A stretch of 20,266 bases of DNA from an uncultured delta proteobacterium. GTDB lineage: Bacteria > RBG-13-61-14 > DRUE01. Below the pieces are notes generated by a model that was given only the letters and a program-made list of their open reading frames with translations, did no database searches and had not been told where the DNA came from. The stretch is from positions 1 through 20,266 of the forward strand of contig CAIUDS010000486.1 of the NCBI GenBank assembly GCA_903897985.1, read 5' to 3'. Shown here one piece after another: positions 13,544 through 20,266 of this stretch. Every line of letters starts with the position of its first letter. The first letter of the stretch is position 1. The position numbers and the translations under genes were made by a program.

Positions 13544-14284
13544 ATGCAGGTAAAGATTTTCAGCAGTAGGAGCGAGCTCGGGCAGGCCGCGGGCAAGGAC
13601 GGCGCGCGCCTGATCCGGGAAACGCTCCGGACCAAGGGCTTCGCGAATGTGATCCTGGCCACCGGGGTGTCGCAGTTCGAGATGCTCGAGACCCTGGTCC
13701 GGGAGCCGGACCTGGACTGGAGCAAAATCGCCTGTTTCCACCTCGACGAATATGTGGGCCTGCCCATCACGCATCCGGCCTCGTTCCGCAAATACCTGAA
13801 AGAGCGGTTTGCGGACAAGGTTCCGGTGAAGGAATTCCACTATTTGAACGGCGAGCACGATGCCGCGGGGGAATGTCAAAGGGTGGGCGAGATCCTCAAG
13901 AAGCACCCGATAGATGTGGCGTTCGTGGGCATCGGCGAGAATGGGCATTTGGCGTTCAACGACCCGCCGGCTGACTTCGAGACCGAGGAACCGTATCTGA
14001 TCGTGAACCTGGACCCGGCGTGCCGGCGGCAGCAGTTGGGCGAGGGCTGGTTCAAGACTTTGGACGAGGTGCCGAAACAGGCGATCTCGATGAGCGTCAG
14101 ACAGGTAATGAAGTCCCAGGCGATCATCTGCGCCTGCCCGGACCTGCGCAAGGCTCAGGCGGTGAAAGCCTGCCTGGAGGGGCCGGTCAGCAATATGGTG
14201 CCATCCTCGATCATGCAGCAGCACCCGGCCGCCATCATTTACCTGGATAAGGATTCCGCATCGCTTCTGACCCGCTATCAATAA
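13544..14284 (+). CDS. nagB: Glucosamine-6-phosphate deaminase-family protein (NagB-like)
   Basis: The 246-residue protein has the NagB fold: ACFHLDEYVGLP (63-74) supplies the proton-acceptor Asp68 (E. coli Asp72), and GIGENGHLAFNDP (129-141) supplies His135 (E. coli His143). Two E. coli active-site positions differ: Asp141 is Asn133, as in several Gram-positive NagB proteins, and Glu148 is Asp140. The block CRRQQLGEGWF (160-170) marks a branch distinct from E. coli NagB. The expected reaction is glucosamine-6-P to fructose-6-P plus ammonia, but galactosamine-6-P or a related isomerisation is possible. It leads a five-gene operon with 17 bases to the symporter. Translation probably uses a nearly leaderless mRNA. 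Confidence 0.82.
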   Translation: MQVKIFSSRSELGQAAGKDGARLIRETLRTKGFANVILATGVSQFEMLETLVREPDLDWSKIACFHLDEYVGLPITHPASFRKYLKERFADKVPVKEFHYLNGEHDAAGECQRVGEILKKHPIDVAFVGIGENGHLAFNDPPADFETEEPYLIVNLDPACRRQQLGEGWFKTLDEVPKQAISMSVRQVMKSQAIICACPDLRKAQAVKACLEGPVSNMVPSSIMQQHPAAIIYLDKDSASLLTRYQ

Positions 14285-14301
14285 GTCCCGAGGGGGTATA
14301 A

Positions 14302-16002
14302 ATGAATGTGAGTCTGAGTGCCCCGGATATTATCGCGCTGGCGGTCTATCTGGGCACGCTGGTGGTGATCGGGTTCATCGTCTCGCGCAAGGTTAAGTCC
14401 ATGGAAGAGTTCGTAATGCCGAGACGGTTCGGCAAGGTGCTGATGATCTTTTTCGCGTTCGGGACCGGCACCCATGCGGACGAGGCCGTCGGGGTCTCGA
14501 GCAAGTCGTTCACCAACGGCGTTTCCGGGATCTGGTACCAGTGGCTGTATCTGTTCTGCACCCCTTTCTACTGGCTGATCGCGCCGGTGATGAAGCGGTT
14601 CCGGGCGCTGACCACCGCGGACATTTACGAGGCGCGCTACGGCCGGAGCATGGCCTACCTTTATACCCTGATCGGAATCCTGACCCTGGTGGTGGACATG
14701 GGCACCATCTTGAAGGCATTCGGTTCGGTGGTCCAAGGCTCGACCGGGATCCGGGCCAACCTGGCGATCAGCCTGGTGGTGTTCGTGTTTGTTATTTACA
14801 GCGTGGCCGGCGGATTGGCCGCCGGGATCATCACCGATTTCATCCAGGGCGTGCTGACCATCATTTTTTCCTTCATCCTGCTGCCCTTCGTGCTCAAGGC
14901 CGTGGGCGGCATGGCCGGACTGCATGACAAGATCGCCGACCCCGCGCTCTGGAGCATGGTGGCGCCCGGAGACATCGGGGTGTTTTATATCGCCATGCTC
15001 TCGCTGACCGGTTTGATCGGGATTGTCACCCAGCCGCACATCCTGGCCAACTGCTCCTCCGGCCGGACCGAGATGGACGGCCGGGTCGGGTTCATGTGCG
15101 GGAACATGGTCAAGCGCATCTGCACCATGGCCTGGTGCCTGGTCGGGTTCGCGGCCATCGCCTATTTTGCGGGAAGAGAAGTAGTGCCGGACCAGGTCTG
15201 GGGCCACATCGCCAAGGATTTCCTCAGCAAGGCCGCGCCCGGACTGCTCGGAGTTTTCCTCGCCACCCTGCTCGCCTCGCTCCAGAGCATGGCCAACGCG
15301 GTCATGATCTGCTCCTCCGGCCTGTTCACCGAGAATATCTACAAGAAGGTGGCCAAGGGCAAGTCTCAGAAACATTACCTCCTGGTGGCGCGGATCGCCT
15401 CGGTGGTGACCGTGGGCTTCGCCCTGGTCTTCGCCTATAAAATTTCCGGGGTGGTCAAGGGACTCGAATTCTTCTGGAAAACCGGACTTCTGCTCGGGAT
15501 CGCTTTCTGGCTCGGGCTGTTCTGGAAACGGGCAACCACCGCGGGCGCCTGGGCCTCGTTCCTCGGCGCCGCGCTCACCTGGTGGCTGACCACCCAGCAA
15601 TTCTTTGTGAAGCTGGTCAACGGAATCCCCCATGCGGAATCCTTGAGGCTGGTGATCGAGCGGGAAGCGGGGTTGGAAATTTATTACCCCTGGGCCATCA
15701 TCCTCTACATCGCGGCCGGACTCATCCTCGGAGTAGTTGTGAGCCTACTCACTAAACCGGTGGACGCCAAAAAGCTGGAAAATTATTACGCATTGACCCG
15801 GACCCCCACGAAGGACGGCGAACAAATCGTGGCCCCGTGTGTGATCCCGGCCGGCTCGGAAACGCTGCCGGACAATACCCTGTTCCCGGGATCCAATTTC
15901 GTGATCCCGCGGCCGACCAGGGCCGGCATCATCGGGTTCCTCGCCGGGTGGGGTTATGTGTTCCTGTTGATCGGGGTGTTCTACGCGATCATCACTATGT
16001 GA
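14302..16002 (+). CDS. Sodium/solute symporter (SSS/SGLT family)
   Basis: The 566-residue protein shows about 14 hydrophobic segments (first at about 9-27, last at about 543-563), as in SGLT-type members of the SSS family. Typical blocks are FFAFGTGTHADEAVG after helix 1, the helix 2-3 region ALTTADIYEARYG and the helix 8-9 region TLLASLQSMANAVMICSSGL followed by FTENIYKK. It should couple inward sodium flow to uptake of a sugar or sugar derivative across the inner membrane. At the Na2 site, the vSGLT pair Ser-Ser appears as Ala-Ser (ASLQSM), so ion coupling may differ. The Shine-Dalgarno GAGGGGGT lies 5 bases before ATG. Context makes the sugar released by the next gene's GH31 enzyme the likely substrate. 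Confidence 0.87.
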   Translation: MNVSLSAPDIIALAVYLGTLVVIGFIVSRKVKSMEEFVMPRRFGKVLMIFFAFGTGTHADEAVGVSSKSFTNGVSGIWYQWLYLFCTPFYWLIAPVMKRFRALTTADIYEARYGRSMAYLYTLIGILTLVVDMGTILKAFGSVVQGSTGIRANLAISLVVFVFVIYSVAGGLAAGIITDFIQGVLTIIFSFILLPFVLKAVGGMAGLHDKIADPALWSMVAPGDIGVFYIAMLSLTGLIGIVTQPHILANCSSGRTEMDGRVGFMCGNMVKRICTMAWCLVGFAAIAYFAGREVVPDQVWGHIAKDFLSKAAPGLLGVFLATLLASLQSMANAVMICSSGLFTENIYKKVAKGKSQKHYLLVARIASVVTVGFALVFAYKISGVVKGLEFFWKTGLLLGIAFWLGLFWKRATTAGAWASFLGAALTWWLTTQQFFVKLVNGIPHAESLRLVIEREAGLEIYYPWAIILYIAAGLILGVVVSLLTKPVDAKKLENYYALTRTPTKDGEQIVAPCVIPAGSETLPDNTLFPGSNFVIPRPTRAGIIGFLAGWGYVFLLIGVFYAIITM

Positions 16003-16058
16003 AGATGAGGGCAAGATTTCAATTTTACGATTTCGATTAAGATGGGGAGGGAGAACAA

Positions 16059-17969
16059 ATGAATAAGAAGGTTTTTTGGTCCTTGGTGGTCTGCCTGTTA
16101 TTGGTTTCCTGCGCGGCGATGATGGACGGCCTGCAGAACATCGTGGTTCCGGACTTTTTCCATCCGCCCAAGCTGGAGGTGCAGGGGCCGGCGATAGACC
16201 TGACCGTGGTCCCGAAGCCGTGGCAGGTCGCGATCAAGAGCGGAGACGCGAAGCTGGAAAAGCTGGACGCCCATGTATATAAGCTGACCAGCAAGTCGGG
16301 GCATCTGCGCATCCCGCTCGAAAAGGGCGAGTTGATTTACGGCCTGACCGAGCGGCTGGTGGCCCCGCGCGGACCGAGCGAGATGCAGATCCAGGAAATC
16401 GGCAGCCTGGACCGGCGCGGCGAAATTGTCTATCAATGGGAGATCCCGTCGTTTGCCGCGTATGTTCCCTTTTACATCTCCTCGCGCGGATACGGCATGT
16501 GGGTGCAGGGCTGGGACCCGGGCGCCTGGGATGTGGGCAAAACCAACCCGGACCTGCTCGAGGTCGGCTTCTATCCGGGTAAGCAGGGCTTCACCTGCTA
16601 CTTCATAACCGGCGACAGCTACCCCGAGATCATGAACCACTTCACCAACTTGATGGGCCGGCCGATCCTTCCGCCCAAGTGGTCGTATTCGCCCTGGAGA
16701 TGGCGCGACGAGCACCGCCGGATCATCACCGACTTCGAAGGGGTCAAGATGAACGCGGATTTGGTGGAAGACATTACTATGTATGAAAAACTCGGGTTCC
16801 CCAAAGGGATTTATCTGATTGACCGGCCCTGGGCGGAAGGCAATTACGGTTACGGCGGCTTCACCTGGGACGAGACCCGGTTCCCCAATCCCAAAAAGAT
16901 GATTGACATGCTCCATAAGCGCGGCTGGCATGTGATGCTCTGGGCCGGGCCCTGGGCGCTCGGCTACAAAAAGGACGAGTTCGGCTACGAGGCGCGCCAG
17001 AACGGATATATGATCGGGAACCGCAACATTGATTTCACCAACCCTCAGGCGGTCGAATGGCAAAAGGCCAAAATCGTGGATTTCATGAAGACCTACGGCA
17101 CCGACGCCTGGAAGCTGGACCGCGCCGACGAATACAACCCGTCCCAGCCCACGGACATCTATTTCAACGGCGAATCCGGGTTCCAGAACCACAACCTCTA
17201 CCCGTTCCTCTATGCCCAGACTTTCTCCGACGCCACCCGCTCGGTGCGCGGCGACGATTTCATCATCATGTCGCGGCCGGCGCAGAACGGCACCACCAAA
17301 TATGCCATCCATTACGGCGGCGACTCTCCGGGCGCGGTCCTGGCCCACGGCAAGATGACCGGCACCGATTTGGGCCTGCGCGCCGTGATCATCGAGGTGC
17401 AAAGGAATGCCATCCTCGGCTTCCCGACCTGGGGGTCGGACACCGGCGGGTATGAGCCGTTCCGCGACCGGGATGTATTTGCGCGGTGGCTGGAGGTCTC
17501 GTGCTTCTGCCCGCTGATGGAGATCGGCGGCGTGGGTCCGCGCACGGTCTGGAACATGCCCACCGAGCCGAAGAATGACCCGGAGCTGATCAAGATTTAT
17601 CACCGCTACACCTGGATCCATGAGCGCATGGTTGACTACACCTACGCGCTCGCGCAAAAGGCGCATGAGACCGGAGACCCGATCGTGCACCCGCTCTTCT
17701 TCGACTGGCCCGACGATCCCAAGGTTGCGAACCTGTGGGATGAATACCTTTACGGGCCGTCGCTCCTGGTCGCGCCGATCTGGAAGATTGGGATGAGGAG
17801 CCGCGAAGTATATTTGCCCAAGGGCGAATGGCAGGACCTGTGGGATCCGTCCAAAAAATACTCCGGACCGGCCACCGTCAAGGTGGAGGTCCCGTTGGAT
17901 AAAATCACGGTATTCGTGAGAATGGAACAGGCGAGCCTGTTGCCCAAGGGTTTGATTGAAGGGCTATGA
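16059..17969 (+). CDS. GH31-family alpha-glycosidase, lipoprotein
   Basis: The 636-residue protein has a lipoprotein signal peptide ending LLLVSC (Cys18), so it is exported and membrane-anchored. A beta-sandwich N-terminal domain (about 30-200) precedes the GH31 barrel. AWKLDRADEY places the nucleophile at Asp354; HYGGDSPGA places the acid/base at Asp422, and the 68-residue spacing resembles E. coli YicI (416/482). GSDTGGY (459-465) is the GxDIGGF-type motif. After it, where many GH31 enzymes have FxPxxRxH, this one reads FCPLMEIGG, so the sugar pocket differs from alpha-glucosidases. GH31 includes alpha-glucosidase, alpha-xylosidase, sulfoquinovosidase and alpha-N-acetylgalactosaminidase activities; which applies is not decidable here. 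A strong Shine-Dalgarno (GGGGAGGGAG) precedes ATG. Confidence 0.88.
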   Translation: MNKKVFWSLVVCLLLVSCAAMMDGLQNIVVPDFFHPPKLEVQGPAIDLTVVPKPWQVAIKSGDAKLEKLDAHVYKLTSKSGHLRIPLEKGELIYGLTERLVAPRGPSEMQIQEIGSLDRRGEIVYQWEIPSFAAYVPFYISSRGYGMWVQGWDPGAWDVGKTNPDLLEVGFYPGKQGFTCYFITGDSYPEIMNHFTNLMGRPILPPKWSYSPWRWRDEHRRIITDFEGVKMNADLVEDITMYEKLGFPKGIYLIDRPWAEGNYGYGGFTWDETRFPNPKKMIDMLHKRGWHVMLWAGPWALGYKKDEFGYEARQNGYMIGNRNIDFTNPQAVEWQKAKIVDFMKTYGTDAWKLDRADEYNPSQPTDIYFNGESGFQNHNLYPFLYAQTFSDATRSVRGDDFIIMSRPAQNGTTKYAIHYGGDSPGAVLAHGKMTGTDLGLRAVIIEVQRNAILGFPTWGSDTGGYEPFRDRDVFARWLEVSCFCPLMEIGGVGPRTVWNMPTEPKNDPELIKIYHRYTWIHERMVDYTYALAQKAHETGDPIVHPLFFDWPDDPKVANLWDEYLYGPSLLVAPIWKIGMRSREVYLPKGEWQDLWDPSKKYSGPATVKVEVPLDKITVFVRMEQASLLPKGLIEGL

Positions 17970-19017
17970 GGGGAACTTGTATCTGACGGAAAAAGAAATT
18001 TTCGGACAGTATGAGGCGCTGGAAAAGACCTACCGATATTTCCGGGAGAACGCGGGCCGGATCCGGAAGTTCGCGGCCAAGGTCAAGCCTCAGAGTCTGA
18101 CCTGGCTCGGGTGCGGCTCCAGTTACTGCCTGTGCAAGTCCGCGCAGGTTTCCGCGGGCATGCGTCTGGATTTGCCCGCGCATGCCGTTGCCGCGGGGGA
18201 TTTGTTGCTTAACCTGCCCTCGTATCGGAAACCCTTGAAAAAATCCTTGCTGATCGCGCCCTCGAGATCGGGCGAGACCAGCGAGGTGGTCAAGGCGGTC
18301 AGGCAGGCGCAAAAGGAATTCAAAAACCCCTGCCTGTCCATTTGCGCGCGCGAAAAATCGAGCCTGTCCAAGCTCTCGGACCTCTGCCTGGAAATGCCCT
18401 GGATTTTCGACGAAAGCGTCTGCCAGACCCGTTCGATCACCAACCTCTACGCGGCCAATCTGCTCCTGATCGCAACCCTGGCCAAAGACGCGCGGCTGCT
18501 GGACGAGGTGGGCGCCGCCATCAAGAGCGGTCCGGCCTTTGTGGAGAAATACCGGGGGGTCTTGAAGGAGCTCGGCGGGGAGCGGAGCTGGAACCAGGTT
18601 GTGGTCCTGGCCGACTCCGAGCTCTGCGGGATCGCCGAGGCCGGCGCGCTCTCGTTCAAGGAAATCTGCGCGGCGCCTTCCAATTATTACCACCTGCTGG
18701 ATGTCCGCCATGGGCCCATCGTGGTTATTGACGACTGGACGCTCGTGATCATGGCCTGCAACCGGAACGGGATTGATTTCCAGAAAGATTTGCTCAAAGA
18801 CCTCAAGAAAAAATCCCCGCTTTTGCTGACGGTGAGCCACAAGCACGGAAATTTCTGGGGTTCGGACTATAGCCTGCAAATACCGTCCTTCAAAAATTTC
18901 GGCGTCGCCGGGATCCCCTTTGCGTTCATTGCCCAGGCCGTATCGCTCTACCGGGCCATCGCCCGGGGGATCAATCCCGACCTTCCCTCGGGACTCGCCC
19001 CCTGGATCAAGCTTTGA
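17956..19017 (+). CDS. SIS-domain sugar-phosphate isomerase/deaminase (GlmS/AgaS-like)
   Basis: The 353-residue protein has two SIS domains. The first carries WLGCGSSY (50-57) and PSRSGETSEVV (102-112), the phosphate-binding loop. The second carries ALSFKEICAAPSNYY and VRHGPIVVID, where Glu236 and His252 are 16 residues apart, as are Glu488 and His504 of the E. coli GlmS isomerase domain. There is no glutaminase domain, so it resembles AgaS or FrlB-like enzymes that deaminate or isomerise an amino-sugar phosphate. TTG 17956 overlaps the GH31 stop by 14 bases. A second in-frame TTG at 17977, after GAGGGG, would give MYLTEKEIFGQ and is a fair alternative. Coupled translation with the GH31 gene is likely. 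Cytoplasmic. Confidence 0.82.
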   Translation: MKGYEGNLYLTEKEIFGQYEALEKTYRYFRENAGRIRKFAAKVKPQSLTWLGCGSSYCLCKSAQVSAGMRLDLPAHAVAAGDLLLNLPSYRKPLKKSLLIAPSRSGETSEVVKAVRQAQKEFKNPCLSICAREKSSLSKLSDLCLEMPWIFDESVCQTRSITNLYAANLLLIATLAKDARLLDEVGAAIKSGPAFVEKYRGVLKELGGERSWNQVVVLADSELCGIAEAGALSFKEICAAPSNYYHLLDVRHGPIVVIDDWTLVIMACNRNGIDFQKDLLKDLKKKSPLLLTVSHKHGNFWGSDYSLQIPSFKNFGVAGIPFAFIAQAVSLYRAIARGINPDLPSGLAPWIKL

Positions 19018-19027
19018 AACCATCCCC

Positions 19028-19948
19028 ATGAACAAGAGTCTCGATGTCCTCACCATCGGCGACCTGGCCGCGGACCTGGTCTTGAGCGGAAGGGATGTGG
19101 TCCCGGAATTCGGGCAGAAGGAAAAAATGCTCGGAGATTATTCCCTCGAAATGGGCGGGTCCACCTCCATCTTCGCCTGCCAGGCCGCCAAGCTCGGACT
19201 CAAGACCGCCTTGATCGGCAAGGTCGGCAATGACGAGTTCGGCGCCCTGATCAAAAAGACCCTGAAACAGGCCGGGGTTTCCCTCTCATATGTAAAAACC
19301 GATCCCTCCGAGAAAACCGGTTTGACCGTGATCCTGAACGCGGGAAACGACCGCGCCATCATGACCTATGCCGGGACCATTGACGCGGTCAACAAGCATG
19401 ATGTCCCGGACGCCCTGCTTAAAGCTACCAGACATTTCCACATTGGCAGCTACTTCATGATGAAACGGCTACAGCCGGCCTATCCGGCGTTGCTCAAAAA
19501 ACTCAAGCGTTACGGCGCGAGCATTAGCCTGGACACCAACTGGGACCCGGAGGAAAAATGGGACAGCGGGGTCTGGAAGGTCTTGCCCCTGGTGGACATC
19601 TTCTTCCCCAATGCCAATGAAGCGCGGCTCATCGCCCGGGAGCGTTCGCTGGAGCAAGCCGTCAAGAAGCTGCAAAAAGTTGTCCCGGTCCTGGTGATCA
19701 AAAAGGGGGAATCGGGAGCGGAAGCCTATGCCGGCGGAAAAAAATTCGCGGCCCAAGCGCTCAAGATGAAGGTGGTTGACACGGTGGGCGCGGGCGACAG
19801 CTTCGATGCCGGGTTCCTCTATGGGTTCCTCTCCGGCAAGGCCGTCGCCGACTCGCTCGAGATCGGATGTCTGTGCGGAAGCCTGAACACCACCATGCCC
19901 GGCGGCACCCGCGGCCAGCCCAGGCTCAATAACCTCGGCGGCTCCTAA
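19028..19948 (+). CDS. PfkB-family carbohydrate kinase
   Basis: From ATG 19028 the product is 306 residues, usual for ribokinase/PfkB kinases. Landmarks are LTIGDLAADLVLSG, EMGGSTSIFACQAAKLG (41-57), the substrate-side GKVGNDEFG (64-72), the FPNANEARLI block (193-202) and the signature DTVGAGDSFDAGF (251-263) with catalytic base Asp257 and the anion hole GAGD. It transfers phosphate from ATP to a sugar or sugar phosphate; ribokinase, fructokinase, tagatose-6-P kinase and amino-sugar kinases all share this fold. The frame is open upstream to 18920, but that part overlaps the SIS gene and lacks homology. The gap to the SIS gene is 10 bases with no clear Shine-Dalgarno, so re-initiation is likely. 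It closes the operon. Confidence 0.88.
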   Translation: MNKSLDVLTIGDLAADLVLSGRDVVPEFGQKEKMLGDYSLEMGGSTSIFACQAAKLGLKTALIGKVGNDEFGALIKKTLKQAGVSLSYVKTDPSEKTGLTVILNAGNDRAIMTYAGTIDAVNKHDVPDALLKATRHFHIGSYFMMKRLQPAYPALLKKLKRYGASISLDTNWDPEEKWDSGVWKVLPLVDIFFPNANEARLIARERSLEQAVKKLQKVVPVLVIKKGESGAEAYAGGKKFAAQALKMKVVDTVGAGDSFDAGFLYGFLSGKAVADSLEIGCLCGSLNTTMPGGTRGQPRLNNLGGS

Positions 19949-19968
19949 GCGCCACCCACTCTGTGCGG

Positions 19969-19982
19969 GCGACTTTAGTCGC
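19969..19982. repeat. Palindrome GCGACTTTAGTCGC
   Basis: A 6-bp stem with a 2-base loop lies 20 bases after the pfkB-family stop. It could help end the sugar operon transcript but has no T-run. It resembles a widely dispersed bacterial intergenic palindrome. Confidence 0.5.
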
Positions 19983-20080
19983 AAGTTCTAAGAATTCAAT
20001 AGCTTGCGCATTTCTCGCTCAAGATACTCCTTCCCCGTAAAAACCGTCTTTCGTTGTTTTCAAGAGCCGCATATTTTTTT

Positions 20081-20098
20081 TAAGGGTCCAGACCCTTA
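20081..20098. repeat. Hairpin TAAGGGT/ACCCTTA
   Basis: TAAGGGT (20081-20087) pairs with ACCCTTA (20092-20098) around CCAG. It is preceded, not followed, by a T-run on the plus strand. It is followed at once by CCTCGGGGTTT, also found at 10000-10010. Confidence 0.55.
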
Positions 20099-20154
20099 AC
20101 CCTCGGGGTTTCACATCGCGCACGAATTTATAAGGTGCACAAAGTGAACCGAGT

Positions 20155-20182
20155 GGGTCCAGGGTTACGACCCTGGCGACCC
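20155..20182. repeat. Hairpin CCAGGGT/ACCCTGG with outer GGGT/ACCC pair
   Basis: CCAGGGT (20159-20165) and ACCCTGG (20170-20176) pair around TACG, and GGGT (20155-20158) can pair with ACCC (20179-20182) across a two-base bulge. The GGGTCCAG word is shared with the hairpin at 20081, suggesting one composite repeat element. Confidence 0.55.
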
Positions 20183-20266
20183 TTGCTGGACCAATGATGA
20201 TTCTGTCGTCCAAGAGTCTGAGAGGTTAACAACCTCCCGAGTCCTATGTCGTCCAGTCGCGCTGAA

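Larger units (their letters stand above)
19949..20266. other. Palindrome-rich non-coding end of the window
   Basis: No gene was supported in this 318-base stretch. It contains the palindrome GCGACTTTAGTCGC (19969-19982), two 7-bp hairpins at 20081-20098 and 20159-20176, GAGGTT/AACCTC (20222-20236), and TGTCGTCCA twice (20204-20212 and 20247-20255). I looked for a tRNA cloverleaf near the right end and did not find one. Confidence 0.5.

Noticed and set aside
14278..15633. 451-codon minus-strand open frame over the symporter
   Set aside because: It is very rich in His, Asp, Gly and Gln, as expected from the complement of a membrane protein gene; no homology is recognised.
16098..17690. 530-codon open frame on the minus strand over the GH31 gene
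   Set aside because: It is antisense to a gene with intact catalytic motifs, and its composition (many Val, Gly, Arg, His, Pro) is typical of a shadow frame.
18920..19027. 36-residue N-terminal extension of the PfkB kinase
   Set aside because: It overlaps the SIS gene, is Pro/Ser-rich, and the ribokinase fold begins at MNKSLDVLTIGD.
20184..20266. Possible tRNA or small RNA at the right end
   Set aside because: There are short hairpins, but no cloverleaf, anticodon arm or CCA end could be built.

Overview
The window looks like chromosomal DNA of an uncultivated, probably Gram-negative (diderm) bacterium. Coding DNA is GC-rich by eye. Several genes appear to start with TTG (the beta-lactamase-fold hydrolase, purF, hicA, the SIS gene). 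Three proteins have lipobox signal peptides. The gaps are littered with small palindromes and stock phrases (GCGACTTTAGTCGC, TGTGTAATCTGTGGATGA, nested palindromes with GAGCTACGAAGG). I associate such phrases with Omnitrophota, PVC and similar candidate-phylum genomes, but nothing here fixes the taxon. I found no rRNA, tRNA, CRISPR array or transposase.

Layout. (1) 1-3034: a 38-residue lipoprotein on the minus strand, a secreted seven-bladed kelch lipoprotein on the plus strand, and a convergent uroporphyrinogen-decarboxylase-family gene. (2) 3095-4866: a three-gene overlapping cassette of DUF2281-type antitoxin, PIN-domain toxin and a more AT-rich PD-(D/E)XK nuclease-like gene. (3) 5066-6811: a condensation/acyltransferase-like gene that stops early, then a YycJ/WalJ-type metallo-beta-lactamase-fold hydrolase. 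(4) 6902-9783: purB and purF of purine synthesis behind a strong sigma70-type promoter. (5) 10034-12312, minus strand: a DUF262-DUF1524-DUF5655 GmrSD-like restriction protein, preceded by a 25-residue hydrophobic ORF with a perfect Shine-Dalgarno whose stop overlaps the next start (ATGA). (6) 12625-13077: hicA-hicB toxin-antitoxin pair. (7) 13501-19948: a five-gene sugar operon (NagB-type deaminase, sodium/solute symporter, GH31 lipoprotein glycosidase, SIS isomerase/deaminase, PfkB kinase) behind an extended -10 promoter. (8) 19949-20266: non-coding, palindrome-rich.

How the genes work together. Regions 2, 5 and 6 form an accessory/defence zone of toxins and nucleases separated by housekeeping genes. 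Region 7 reads as one pathway: the surface GH31 enzyme releases an alpha-linked sugar, the symporter imports it, the PfkB kinase phosphorylates it or a downstream ketose phosphate, and two aldose-ketose isomerase/deaminase-type enzymes (NagB and SIS) carry it toward glycolysis. An amino sugar is the best guess. A NagA deacetylase and an aldolase are not in the window. The most interesting items are the small ORF coupled to the DUF262 gene, the PIN/PD-(D/E)XK cassette and the GH31 amino-sugar-like operon.
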